A stretch of 64,000 nucleotides of DNA, from the NCBI GenBank assembly GCA_963717765.1, contig CAVQWX010000003.1, positions 434,001 to 498,000 of the forward strand, given 5' to 3'. The position numbers and the translations under genes were made by a program. This DNA is from JACDER01 sp963717765. GTDB taxonomy: Bacteria; Actinomycetota; Thermoleophilia; Gaiellales; Gaiellaceae. Below the pieces are notes generated by a model, which searched no databases, was not told the DNA's origin, and was given only the letters and a program-made list of their open reading frames with translations. Below, one piece after another: positions 48,369 through 56,015 of the stretch. Each line of letters opens with the position of its first letter. Position 1 is the first letter of the stretch.

Positions 48369-48931
48369 ACGAGAACGGGCACTCCACCCGTCGGCGTGTA
48401 GGTCTCTTCGTACCCGGCCAGCCTGCCGATCGGCGCGCCTGCCGCGAGCGCCGTCCGCTGCATCCAGTCCGGGACCAGCGGGAGCCGGACGGTGTCGAAG
48501 TTCGCTTTGGCGATGACCGCCAGCCGGAGCGGGCTCGGCATCCCCTTCCGGTTCGTCTTGCCGTCGGCGGCGAGCGCGAACATCGTCTCGAGCAGTTGCT
48601 CGAACTGGAGTGCCGGGCGGATGACGCAGACGAAGTGGAGCTCGTCGTCGCCGGCGTTCCAGAACCTGTGCGGCGTGCCAGGCTCGACCTTGACGACGTC
48701 GCCGTAGCGGGCCTCGATCCTCTTGCGGCCGACCTTCATCCCGATCGTCCCGCCGAGGATCTCGAAGCGCTCGGTCTGGTGCGGGTGCACGTGGGCGGCT
48801 GCGACGACGCCTCCCGGCCGGACGAACACCTCGATCTCGACGTACTCGCCGTTCGTGCTGGCGGAGGTCTTGTGGAAGACGATCCGCTCGCCCGTGACGG
48901 GGTTCACGATGGTGTCTCCTGGGTTGATCAC
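48365..48931 (-). CDS. Cupin-domain protein
   Basis: A 188-residue single-cupin protein with the metal-binding motifs GGVVAAAHVHPHQTERFEILGG (HxH...E) and GTPHRFWNAGDDELHFVCV (motif 2 His). A C-terminal helix-rich extension of about 70 residues follows. GTG 48931 follows GGAGGAGGG. Possible roles include a dioxygenase or sugar epimerase; no substrate is evident. The 3' end overlaps the convergent exopolyphosphatase gene by 4 bp. Confidence 0.75.
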   Translation of the reverse strand: MINPGDTIVNPVTGERIVFHKTSASTNGEYVEIEVFVRPGGVVAAAHVHPHQTERFEILGGTIGMKVGRKRIEARYGDVVKVEPGTPHRFWNAGDDELHFVCVIRPALQFEQLLETMFALAADGKTNRKGMPSPLRLAVIAKANFDTVRLPLVPDWMQRTALAAGAPIGRLAGYEETYTPTGGVPVLV

Positions 48932-49137
48932 TGTCCCTCCTCCTTCAGTTCGTTGACAGTGGAGAAGGTCGCAGGCGAGGAGCCGAAAATCGTCGGCCGC
49001 AGGAATGGTCTTGGCTCGGTGCATCGGACGATCTTGCTCTCGTCCACGAGATGTAGGGGAATCGTCCGTTCGAAGGAGCGGCGCGCTAGGGCAAGCGGGC
49101 TCTGCAGCGCGCTTTCTCAGCCCGGTGGCGTATGGGA
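48932..49137. other. Intergenic region before repeat copy C
   Basis: With the adjoining repeat the gene-free gap runs from 48932 to 49281 (350 bp). I see the cupin ribosome site at its left end and no convincing gene. The rest is GC-rich sequence likely to hold the cupin promoter. Confidence 0.5.
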
Positions 49138-49283
49138 GGCGAAGCCGGGCTAGGCCCGGCGAGAGCCACAACGGGCGCAAAGAACGGCTGCACACCAGGA
49201 GCGGTCATCGGCTCGGACCACGCTCGTACACCGCCCCCGGCGCCAAGGAGGGGGCAAACGGGGGAACCAGGGGTTCCCCCGTT
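49138..49283 (+). repeat. Two-hairpin dispersed repeat, copy C
   Basis: The third copy of the element at 12281-12377 and 12834-12932. The 30-bp block with hairpin GCCGGGC-TAG-GCCCGGC is at 49138-49167. A longer spacer follows, then the CCAAGGAGGGGGC-type segment. The 12+12 palindrome AACGGGGGAACC/GGTTCCCCCGTT is at 49257-49283, ending inside the narL-type gene's stop codon. The outer base pair differs from copies A and B (CAC...GTG there, AAC...GTT here), but pairing is kept. Confidence 0.85.
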
Positions 49284-49947
49284 ACGAGCCCGGCTGGACG
49301 AGGCCCGACTCGTACGCGAGCACCACGGCCTGCACGCGATCCCGCAGCCGCAGCTTCATCAGGACGTGCGCCACGTGCGTCTTCACCGTCGTCTCGCTGA
49401 CGACGAGTTCCTCCGCGATCTCCGCGTTCGAGAGCCCGCGCGCGATCAGCTGCAGCACCTCGAGCTCCCGCGGCGTGAGCTCGTCGAGCTCGGACGGAGC
49501 CGTGCGAACCGACTCGGGCGGATGGCGCACGAACTCCGCGATGACCCGGCGCGTCACGGAGGGCGCGAGCAGCGCATCCCCGGAGCCGACGGCCCGGATC
49601 CCGTCCACGAGCTGCTCGGGCGGCACGTCCTTGAGCAGGAACCCGCTCGCCCCGGCGCGGAGCGCGTCGTAGACGTACTCGTCCATGTCGAACGTCGTCA
49701 ACATCACGACCTTCGACTCTGAGGTGCCGTCCGCAAGCAGCTGCCGCGTGGCCTCGATCCCGTCCATCTCCGGCATGCGCACGTCCATCAGGATGACGTC
49801 GGGCTTCAGGGCGCGCGCCTGCTCGACCGCCTGGCGCCCGTCCCCTGCCTCGCCCACCACCTCGACGTCCTCCTCGGCCTCGAGGATCATCCGGAAGCCG
49901 GTGCGGACGAGCGACTGGTCGTCGACGAGGAGGACGCTGATGCTCAC
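49282..49947 (-). CDS. NarL/LuxR-family response regulator
   Basis: A 221-residue regulator. The receiver domain has LLVDDQSLVR, the phospho-acceptor Asp in VILMDVRMPEMDG and Lys in GFLLKDVPPEQL. The LuxR-type helix-turn-helix has LTPRELEVLQLIARGLSNAEIAEELVVSETTVKTHV. It pairs with the DesK-type kinase directly upstream, whose stop it overlaps by 4 bp, so the pair is coupled. The signal is unknown. Confidence 0.92.
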   Translation of the reverse strand: MSISVLLVDDQSLVRTGFRMILEAEEDVEVVGEAGDGRQAVEQARALKPDVILMDVRMPEMDGIEATRQLLADGTSESKVVMLTTFDMDEYVYDALRAGASGFLLKDVPPEQLVDGIRAVGSGDALLAPSVTRRVIAEFVRHPPESVRTAPSELDELTPRELEVLQLIARGLSNAEIAEELVVSETTVKTHVAHVLMKLRLRDRVQAVVLAYESGLVQPGS

Positions 49948-51116
49948 GCGCCGCTCACCGGGAGCGTCGCGCTCAACCGATATCCGCCTTCCGGGCGCGG
50001 GCCGGCCTCCAGGTTCCCGCCGTACACCGAGATGCGCTCGCGCATCCCCACGAGCCCGTGACCACCGCTGTCTCCGCCGCCGTCGCCCGTCCCGTCGTCG
50101 GTCACGCTCAGCTGGACGAACCCGTTCGAGTAGCGGACGAGCACCTCCGCGTTCTTGGCGCGGGCGTGCTTCAGCGCGTTCGTCAGCCCTTCCTGCACGA
50201 GGCGGTAGGCGGTCAGGTCGACGCCCGCCGGAAGCTGCACGGCGTCGCCTTCGATCTTGAGCCTGACGGGGAGGCCCGACTCGCGCGCGTGCTCGACGAG
50301 CTTGTCCAAGTGCTCGAGGCTCGGCTGCGGGGCGAGCGCAGGCGCCTCCTCGGGCCGGCGGAGCACGCCGACCATCCGGCGCATCTCGGCCATCGCCTCG
50401 CGGCCTGTCTGCTCCACGATCAAAAGCGCTTCACGCTCGCGCTCCTGCTCGGGCTTGAGCAGCCTGCGCACGGCCGAGGCCTGGACGGTCATGACGCTGA
50501 CGCTGTGGCCGACGACGTCGTGCAGCTCGCGCGCGATCCGCGCACGCTCCTCCGAGACCGCCAACAATGCTCGCTCCTCGCGTTCGCGCTCGGCGCGCCG
50601 GGCGCGCTCCTTGGCCTCCTCGGCCTGTCGCGACGCGCCGGAGAAAGCGAAGCCGACGAGCCAGGCGACCCCGAAAACGATGCTGATAAAGACCCAGTTC
50701 CCGACAGTGCCCTTGGGATCGTTCCGGGTGACGATTCCCGCGACTGTGCTCGTGAGGAGGTAGCCGACGATTGCCTGCCGGCGCTCCGGCAGCTGCGCGA
50801 ACAGCGCGTTGGCGGCGACGCCCGTGAGCAGCGGAATGAACTCGTACGGAATGAGCCTGTCGTCGACGAACGAAGCAGCCGCGATCAAGACCGCGGTGCA
50901 CACCGGGGCGCCGAACGGGTAACGCCTGCGGAAAAACAGCGTCCCCGGAATCGCGACCGCTGCAATGACGTCGAACCACAGCGGGCCGCCCGGTCCATCC
51001 TTGCTGTGGTAGTCCTGGACCGTTCCCGCCAGATTGATCCCGATGCCGACCACGATCAGGGCGTCGAACCAGTAGCGGCGCGCATACGGCCAGGCCCTGT
51101 CAAGGAATCTCCTCAC
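49944..51116 (-). CDS. DesK/NarX-type sensor histidine kinase
   Basis: A 390-residue kinase with about five N-terminal membrane helices (up to around residue 160) and no large extracellular domain. A coiled coil (EEAKERARRAEREREERALLA), the HisKA_3 box ERARIARELHDVVGHSVSVM and a HATPase domain (LTNALKHARA, VTDDGTG, GHGLVGMRERISVYGG) follow. GTG 51116 is used. A TTG at 51104 preceded by GAGGAG is a plausible alternative. It partners the downstream NarL-type regulator. Confidence 0.9.
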   Translation of the reverse strand: MRRFLDRAWPYARRYWFDALIVVGIGINLAGTVQDYHSKDGPGGPLWFDVIAAVAIPGTLFFRRRYPFGAPVCTAVLIAAASFVDDRLIPYEFIPLLTGVAANALFAQLPERRQAIVGYLLTSTVAGIVTRNDPKGTVGNWVFISIVFGVAWLVGFAFSGASRQAEEAKERARRAEREREERALLAVSEERARIARELHDVVGHSVSVMTVQASAVRRLLKPEQEREREALLIVEQTGREAMAEMRRMVGVLRRPEEAPALAPQPSLEHLDKLVEHARESGLPVRLKIEGDAVQLPAGVDLTAYRLVQEGLTNALKHARAKNAEVLVRYSNGFVQLSVTDDGTGDGGGDSGGHGLVGMRERISVYGGNLEAGPRPEGGYRLSATLPVSGA

Positions 51117-51248
51117 CCGGATGACGGTAGCCGACCGTACCGGCGGATGCCTCCACCGGCAGGGCGATCCCGTCTCGTCCCTGAGGATGAGCGCGAAATC
51201 GCCCGTAAGGCCGAGGCGGCGCAGTGATTCCGTCCGTAGCCTGGTCGG

Positions 51249-51377
51249 ATGAAGAAGATTCGAGATTTACTGCGGAAGCTGGGCGGCCAGCACCCGAAGC
51301 CGGCCCCATCGCCCAAGGAGGATCCGGCCGAAGCGCTGTCGGACGAGCGCGTTCTCGGAGGAAGCCGCCGCCACTAG
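51249..51377 (+). CDS. Possible small basic protein, 42 residues
   Basis: An ATG-led frame reading MKKIRDLLRKLGGQHPKPAP, followed by a charged Pro/Glu tail. It lies between the DesK-type kinase and the cyclase gene, ending 17 bp before the cyclase start. There is no clear ribosome site and no family match. It could be a short helix-forming peptide or chance. Confidence 0.3.
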   Translation: MKKIRDLLRKLGGQHPKPAPSPKEDPAEALSDERVLGGSRRH

Positions 51378-51394
51378 CGGACTATGGTTGGCGC

Positions 51395-52345
51395 GTGACC
51401 GCGCCGATCAAGGTGCTCATCGCGGACGATCACGCCGTCGTCCGCAACGGGCTGAAGATGCTGCTCGAACTCGAGGACGACATCGTCGTGGCGGGCGAGG
51501 CGGCGGACGGGCGCGAGGCCGTAGACGAGGCTCAGCGCCTCTGCCCGGACGTCGTGCTGATGGACCTGACCATGCCCGAGTTGGGCGGGATCGAGGCGAC
51601 GAAGCTTCTCCAGGAGGCGTGCCCCGCCGCCAAGGTGCTCGTTCTGACGAGCATCGTGGAGGACTCGCAGATCGTCGCCGCCGTGCGCGCGGGCGCGGCG
51701 GGTTACCTGCTGAAGGAGGCGAGCCCGGAGGAGGTCTCGGAGTCGGTTCGCGCGGTGCACCGGGGTGAGCCGCTTCTCCATCCGGATGCCGCGCGCAGCC
51801 TGATGCGCGAGCTCTCGCAGCCGAGCCGCATCCCGGAAGGCACGGTCACGATCCTCTTCACAGACATCGAGGGCTCCGCCGGGGTCTTCGACCGGCTCGG
51901 GGACGACGCCGCGCGCGTGCTATTTCGCGAGTTCGACGTGGTCGTGCGTGAGGTGGTGGAGACGCACGGCGGGGTTGAGGTCAAGCACCAGGGGGACGGG
52001 CTGATGCTGGCATTCTCGAGCGCACGGCGGGCGTTGCTCTGCGCCGTGGACATCCAGGCCTCGACGGTCGAGCGCAATGCGTCGCGCGCGGACAACCCGC
52101 TCAACGTCCGCATCGGCCTGAACACCGGGGACGTGATCTCCGAGGACGACGACTACTTCGGCTGGAGCGTGATCGCCGCAGCGCGGATCGCCGGCGCCGC
52201 CAGGGGAGGGGAGATCCTCCTGTCCGAAGCGACAAAGGCGGTTGCCGGCCGGATCAGGGTGCCGCTCCTCGACCGGGGGCCTCACGAACTGCGCGGCCTG
52301 AGCGAGACGACGCGGCTGTACGAAGCGGTCTGGCGACCGGGGTAG
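51395..52345 (+). CDS. Response-regulator receiver fused to class III adenylate/guanylate cyclase
   Basis: A 316-residue protein. Residues 1-125 are a NarL-type receiver domain (LIADDHAVVRNGL, phospho-Asp in VVLMDLTMPELGG, Lys in GYLLKEASPEEV). Instead of the usual LuxR helix-turn-helix, a class III cyclase domain follows (TVTILFTDIEGSAGVFDRLGD, KHQGDGLMLAF, VRIGLNTGDVISEDDDYFGWSV). The metal-binding Asp residues are present (TDIEGS, GDG). It would make cAMP or cGMP under phosphorylation control. GTG start. No kinase gene adjoins it on the same strand; the DesK-type kinase gene is just upstream on the other strand. Confidence 0.85.
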   Translation: MTAPIKVLIADDHAVVRNGLKMLLELEDDIVVAGEAADGREAVDEAQRLCPDVVLMDLTMPELGGIEATKLLQEACPAAKVLVLTSIVEDSQIVAAVRAGAAGYLLKEASPEEVSESVRAVHRGEPLLHPDAARSLMRELSQPSRIPEGTVTILFTDIEGSAGVFDRLGDDAARVLFREFDVVVREVVETHGGVEVKHQGDGLMLAFSSARRALLCAVDIQASTVERNASRADNPLNVRIGLNTGDVISEDDDYFGWSVIAAARIAGAARGGEILLSEATKAVAGRIRVPLLDRGPHELRGLSETTRLYEAVWRPG

Positions 52346-52390
52346 AACCTCTGCCGCGCCCGCGCCGCCTCGCCGCATAGTTCGGGCGGG

Positions 52391-52819
52391 TTATACGGCC
52401 GGGCGGTCGAGGTGACGGACCCGTTTGATCTGCCCGTCCTCGAACTCGAGGATTTCGGCGGCGCCCTTCTTCAGATGACCGCCGATCACCTCCATGTCCA
52501 CGCCGCCGTGCGTGTTGAGCGCGACGCACGCGTTCTGGAGCGAGCCGAGCAGGCGCAGGACGTCCTCGCGCGACGATCCTTCCGCCAGCTCGGCGACGTG
52601 TTCGATTTCAAGGCCGCGCGCCTGTGCGAGCGGCTCGAAGCTCTGGACGCAGCGGAGGTACGGGCTCGAGAGCAGACGCTCGATCGGGTACTCGGCCAGC
52701 AGTTCGACCAGGCCCTCGGCCTGACGGCGACCCTTCCTGTCGAGCGGGCGCAGCCGGTCGTCGCCTTCCCACTTCTCGCGGTCACCGGCGCGCGCGTGGC
52801 GGACGAAGATGACGATCAC
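52391..52819 (-). CDS. SixA-type histidine phosphatase
   Basis: A 142-residue phosphatase of the histidine-phosphatase superfamily. The catalytic RHG-type motif appears as FVRHARAGDREKW (RHA), with a second Arg in LLSSPYLRCVQSFEPL and a second His in NTHGGVDMEVIGG. It is most like SixA. It overlaps the NUDIX gene by 4 bp, so the two enzymes are probably made together. Confidence 0.85.
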   Translation of the reverse strand: MIVIFVRHARAGDREKWEGDDRLRPLDRKGRRQAEGLVELLAEYPIERLLSSPYLRCVQSFEPLAQARGLEIEHVAELAEGSSREDVLRLLGSLQNACVALNTHGGVDMEVIGGHLKKGAAEILEFEDGQIKRVRHLDRPAV

Positions 52820-53184
52820 AGGGCCTCCAGGACCTTCCGGTCGTGCGCGTACGTGAGCCGCTCGGCAGCTTCTTCCGGCCCTAGCCAGGCGATCTCGTCG
52901 ACCTCGTCCGTGGGCTCGAACTCGCCCTCGTCAGCTTGCATCTGCCAGTAGCGAACGATCTTCGGACGGCCTCGGGAGTCCGTGTACGACGTGGACGGAA
53001 GCTCGCGACCGAGCGAGCAGCGGAGCCCCGTTTCCTCCTCGACCTCGCGTACGGCCGCCTGCTCGTCGCTCTCGCCGGCGTCGAGCTTTCCTTTCGGAAA
53101 TGTCCAGTCGTCGTACTTCGGCCGGTGCACGAGCAGCACCTCGCCGTTGCGCGTCACGATTCCGCCCGCGGCGCGGACGGTCAC
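52816..53184 (-). CDS. NUDIX hydrolase
   Basis: A 122-residue NUDIX enzyme hydrolysing nucleoside-diphosphate-linked compounds. The full Nudix box Gx5Ex7REUxEExGU is seen as GKLDAGESDEQAAVREVEEETGL. A preceding RAAGGIVTRNGEVLLVHRPKYDDWTFP matches MutT1/diadenosine-polyphosphate hydrolase-like members. It is followed by SixA, and mycobacterial MutT1 fuses a NUDIX domain to such a phosphatase. GTG 53184 overlaps the CHAD gene end. Confidence 0.85.
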   Translation of the reverse strand: MTVRAAGGIVTRNGEVLLVHRPKYDDWTFPKGKLDAGESDEQAAVREVEEETGLRCSLGRELPSTSYTDSRGRPKIVRYWQMQADEGEFEPTDEVDEIAWLGPEEAAERLTYAHDRKVLEAL

Positions 53185-54590
53185 CAGGCGCGCTTGCCGG
53201 CCTGCTCGAGCGAGCGCCAGGCGCCGGCGAAGGCCCCGCGAGCCTGCTTCCGGCACGCCTCTTGCCGCTCGGCGAGCCGCCCCGCTACGAATGCCGTCCC
53301 GGGAACGCTGCCGGCCGAGAGCTCGCGCAGCCGCCCGGCGGTGACGACGGCGTCCTGGTGCTCGCCGGTGACGTCCTGGAACTTCTTCGCGGCGTCGATG
53401 AACTTCGCGACCTTCTTGCCGTGGCCCGGCGCCGCGAGCTCGGCGGCGTAGCGCGCGCGCTTCCCCTTGATCCTCGCCTTGTGCAGCGCATGGTCGGCGG
53501 GGTTGCGGTCGAGCTTGCGTACGGATTTGCGCAGCTTCGCGAACGCGGCGGCCGCGACCTCGTCCGGCGAGGGATGGGCCGAACGGCTGCGTGGACGGCG
53601 CGCGGCGTCCTCCAGCCGGTCGAGTAGATCCGTGTAGCGCGAGCTCTTCATCGCTGTCACGAGCGAGCGCCGGCGGGCGGTCCGCTCGCGCTGGAGCCGC
53701 TTGAGGATCGGCGAGAAGAGAGCTCGCTCCTCCTGGTCGAGGGAGTTCTGCTCGCCGCGCAGGTGCTCGACCATCACGTCGAGGTCCCGCACCGCTCCAA
53801 GCGCGTCGCTCAGCCAGTCGAGCTCGGCCCGCAGCTCGTCCGCCCACTCCTCGTCGAGCGGCGGCGAGGCCACCTTCAGAATGGCGCGCAGTCGCCGGAC
53901 GGCGACGCGGAGGTCGTGCAGGTCCTCGGGATCGTCGCCGAGCCGGGTGCCGGGATCGTGGGCGAGGATTTCCTCGTACTGGCGCTCGAAGTAGGCCTGC
54001 AGCTGCGGACGGGCCGGCTTCGCGAAACCACTGTCGCCGAGGACCCGCAGCACCTTCGGCCGGGGGTCGCCGTCGCCCGCCCCGGCGCGTCGCACCGCCA
54101 CCTCGATCTGCTCCAGCCCGTCTGGGACGCCGTCCACCAGCTCGATCTCCAGCTCGTCGAACTCGGAGACGACCCGGAGGTTGTCCATAACGGCCACCTC
54201 GTCGTGCACGACGTCCGCTGTCGACCCGTCGGCTTCCACGCGCACACCGCGCCGGATAGTTCGGAGCTCGGCGACGGGCGAGAGTGCGCGTCCGCGGAGG
54301 ACGGCGGCGAGCAGGCCGGCAATCTTCTCGGGAGGCTGGGCCGGCCCACCCGGGTTCTCGAGCTCCAGCCGGCCGCCGCTGCGCGGGAGCTTGAGCTGCC
54401 ACAGGCTGCCTCCGTGCTCGATTCGGCGGCGGAGCGTGAGGCCGATACGGGCCAGGAGCCGGTCGTCCGAGTCGTAGTAGACCGAGGAGAACTGCCGCGG
54501 CTCGAGGGGCGTGCCGTTCAGACGGGCGAGGCTGAGCTCCGGGCCGGCGCTGAGCTTGACCTCGCGTTCGAGCTGGCCGTTGCCGCTCAT
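53181..54590 (-). CDS. CYTH-CHAD domain protein
   Basis: A 469-residue fusion. The N-terminal CYTH domain (about 1-200) belongs to the triphosphate tunnel metalloenzymes. It has the ExExK motif LEREVKLS, and the basic strand LTLRRRIEHGGSLWQLKLPR also fits. The C-terminal CHAD domain (about 210-469) has conserved histidines and arginines: DLHDLRVAVRRLRAILKV, ALHKARIKGKRARYAAEL and GEHQDAVVTAGRL. CHAD domains bind polyphosphate granules, and CYTH proteins may hydrolyse triphosphates. It is coupled to NUDIX, SixA and ROK genes, and ppk/ppx lie 6-9 kb away. Confidence 0.9.
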   Translation of the reverse strand: MSGNGQLEREVKLSAGPELSLARLNGTPLEPRQFSSVYYDSDDRLLARIGLTLRRRIEHGGSLWQLKLPRSGGRLELENPGGPAQPPEKIAGLLAAVLRGRALSPVAELRTIRRGVRVEADGSTADVVHDEVAVMDNLRVVSEFDELEIELVDGVPDGLEQIEVAVRRAGAGDGDPRPKVLRVLGDSGFAKPARPQLQAYFERQYEEILAHDPGTRLGDDPEDLHDLRVAVRRLRAILKVASPPLDEEWADELRAELDWLSDALGAVRDLDVMVEHLRGEQNSLDQEERALFSPILKRLQRERTARRRSLVTAMKSSRYTDLLDRLEDAARRPRSRSAHPSPDEVAAAAFAKLRKSVRKLDRNPADHALHKARIKGKRARYAAELAAPGHGKKVAKFIDAAKKFQDVTGEHQDAVVTAGRLRELSAGSVPGTAFVAGRLAERQEACRKQARGAFAGAWRSLEQAGKRAW

Positions 54591-55534
54591 CCGACGAGGA
54601 GGGAGGCGCCGATCGCTCCGCCGAGGTCGCCGAGTCCGGCCGGGAGAACGGCGGGAGGGCGCTCGGGGACGAACAAATGCTTCATCATCTGCTGCTCGAT
54701 CTTCTCCACGTAGGGCTGGCCGAAACGCGTCCCGAGGCCGCCGCCGATCACGACCGCCTCCACGTCGAGGAGGTTGACGACGGAGCCGATCCCGGCTCCG
54801 AGGGCCACGACCGCCCGGTGGATGAGCTTCTCGGCGAGCTTGTCGTTGCGGTCGAGGGCGCGCGCCCAGATCCCACTCGTAAGCCGCTGGCGCCCGTGCT
54901 TTTCCATCAGGTCGAACAGGTCGCTCTTCGTCCCGCCGGCGACGGCCTTGCGCGCCTTGCGCTCCATTGCTCCGCGCCCGGCGTACGCCTCGAGGCAGCC
55001 GCGCCGGCCGCACTCGCACCTGGCGCCGCCCATTTTTACCACCGTATGTCCGATTTCCCCGGCTGCGCCGCGTCCCAGCCAGCGCTCGCCGCCGAACACG
55101 ACGGCGCCGCCGACGCCCGTTCCCCACCAGACGCCGAGGAAGGAACCGTAGTCCTTTCCCGCCCCGAGCTTGGCCTCGGCGTCGACCGCCGCGCCCACGT
55201 CGTTCGCCACCGTCACCGGCGCGCCGACCTGTTCGCTCAGGGCGGACGCGAGCGGGTAGGTGCCGTCCCAGTCGGGGAGGTTCCGCGCATGGGCGACGGT
55301 GCCGTCGTCGATCTCGCCCGGCGATCCGACCCCGACACCGGTGAGCTCGGCCGTCTCCACTCCCGCGGCCTTGGCCGCCTCGCGCAGCCCACCCGCCAGC
55401 GCGGTGATCACGGCCGGAGGCCCGCCGTCGTGTGGAGTCGGGTGGCGCGCCTGCCCGACCACGGCGCCGTCGCCGTCTACGACGACCGACTCGATCTTCG
55501 TCCCACCGAGGTCGATTCCGCCACGCAAGGCCAT
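54587..55534 (-). CDS. ROK-family sugar kinase (glucokinase-like)
   Basis: A 315-residue kinase of the ROK family. It shows the phosphate-1 motif GIDLGGTKIESVVVD, the substrate segment PLASALSEQVGAPVTVANDVGAA, the catalytic Asp in that AND motif, GWWGTGVGGAVV-like phosphate-2 region and the zinc site GGARCECGRRGCLEAYAGRGAME. It phosphorylates glucose or a related sugar with ATP or possibly polyphosphate. The polyphosphate option is suggested only by the CYTH/CHAD gene it overlaps by 4 bp. Confidence 0.9.
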   Translation of the reverse strand: MALRGGIDLGGTKIESVVVDGDGAVVGQARHPTPHDGGPPAVITALAGGLREAAKAAGVETAELTGVGVGSPGEIDDGTVAHARNLPDWDGTYPLASALSEQVGAPVTVANDVGAAVDAEAKLGAGKDYGSFLGVWWGTGVGGAVVFGGERWLGRGAAGEIGHTVVKMGGARCECGRRGCLEAYAGRGAMERKARKAVAGGTKSDLFDLMEKHGRQRLTSGIWARALDRNDKLAEKLIHRAVVALGAGIGSVVNLLDVEAVVIGGGLGTRFGQPYVEKIEQQMMKHLFVPERPPAVLPAGLGDLGGAIGASLLVG

Positions 55535-55609
55535 GCGCGAAGCCTACTCAGGTTTGGACGCCGGGTCTCGTGGGTAACCGAGCCCAGGAGAGAGGGAAGG
55601 AAGCTCGCG

Positions 55610-55981
55610 CTAGTCGTCGTCCGCGAAGAGCGGGCGGATGAACTCGTTGAAGGTTTCCAGGTCGCAGCTCGCGACCACCGCTGGCGTGAGCGCGCGGACG
55701 GTCGCGGTCCGGGGAACGTTCATCGCGAGCGCGACCTCGCCGAAGTAGTCGCCCGGACGGAGTATGGCGCGCGGGCCGGGGCCCGACTTCGTCACGCTGA
55801 ACATTCCCGAGAGCACTGCGTAGAAGCGGTCACCTTCCTCGCCCTCGACGATCGGGGCCGCTCCGGCGAGGACGGTTTCGCGCCGCATGCGCCCGGCGAG
55901 CTTCGCGAGCTGCTCCCCGGGGAGGGAGCCGAGCAGCTCGATCCGGGCGAGCTCATGGGCTGTCGCTGACGCTCTCGGCAT
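55610..55981 (-). CDS. Stand-alone cyclic-nucleotide-binding domain protein
   Basis: A 123-residue protein consisting essentially of one Crp-type nucleotide-binding domain. The family pattern is IELLGSLPGEQLAKLA, APIVEGEEGDRFYAVLSGMFSV and the phosphate-binding cassette RPGDYFGEVALAMNVPRTATVRAL, which keeps FGE and R. No DNA-binding domain follows. It may work as an effector or subunit in trans, perhaps for cAMP made by the cyclase at 51395-52345. It starts near a direct repeat (55976-56010). Confidence 0.82.
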   Translation of the reverse strand: MPRASATAHELARIELLGSLPGEQLAKLAGRMRRETVLAGAAPIVEGEEGDRFYAVLSGMFSVTKSGPGPRAILRPGDYFGEVALAMNVPRTATVRALTPAVVASCDLETFNEFIRPLFADDD

Positions 55982-56010
55982 AGTTTGGTGGCGCTCCCGG
56001 CATAGTCTGG
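55976..56010. repeat. Direct repeat at the divergent CNB/NUDIX start region
   Basis: CGGCATAGTTTGG (55976-55988) and CGGCATAGTCTGG (55998-56010) match at 12 of 13 positions, 22 bp apart (about two helix turns). The repeat lies in the short gap between divergent start codons and may bind a regulator. Confidence 0.6.
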
Positions 56011-56015
56011 GGGCA

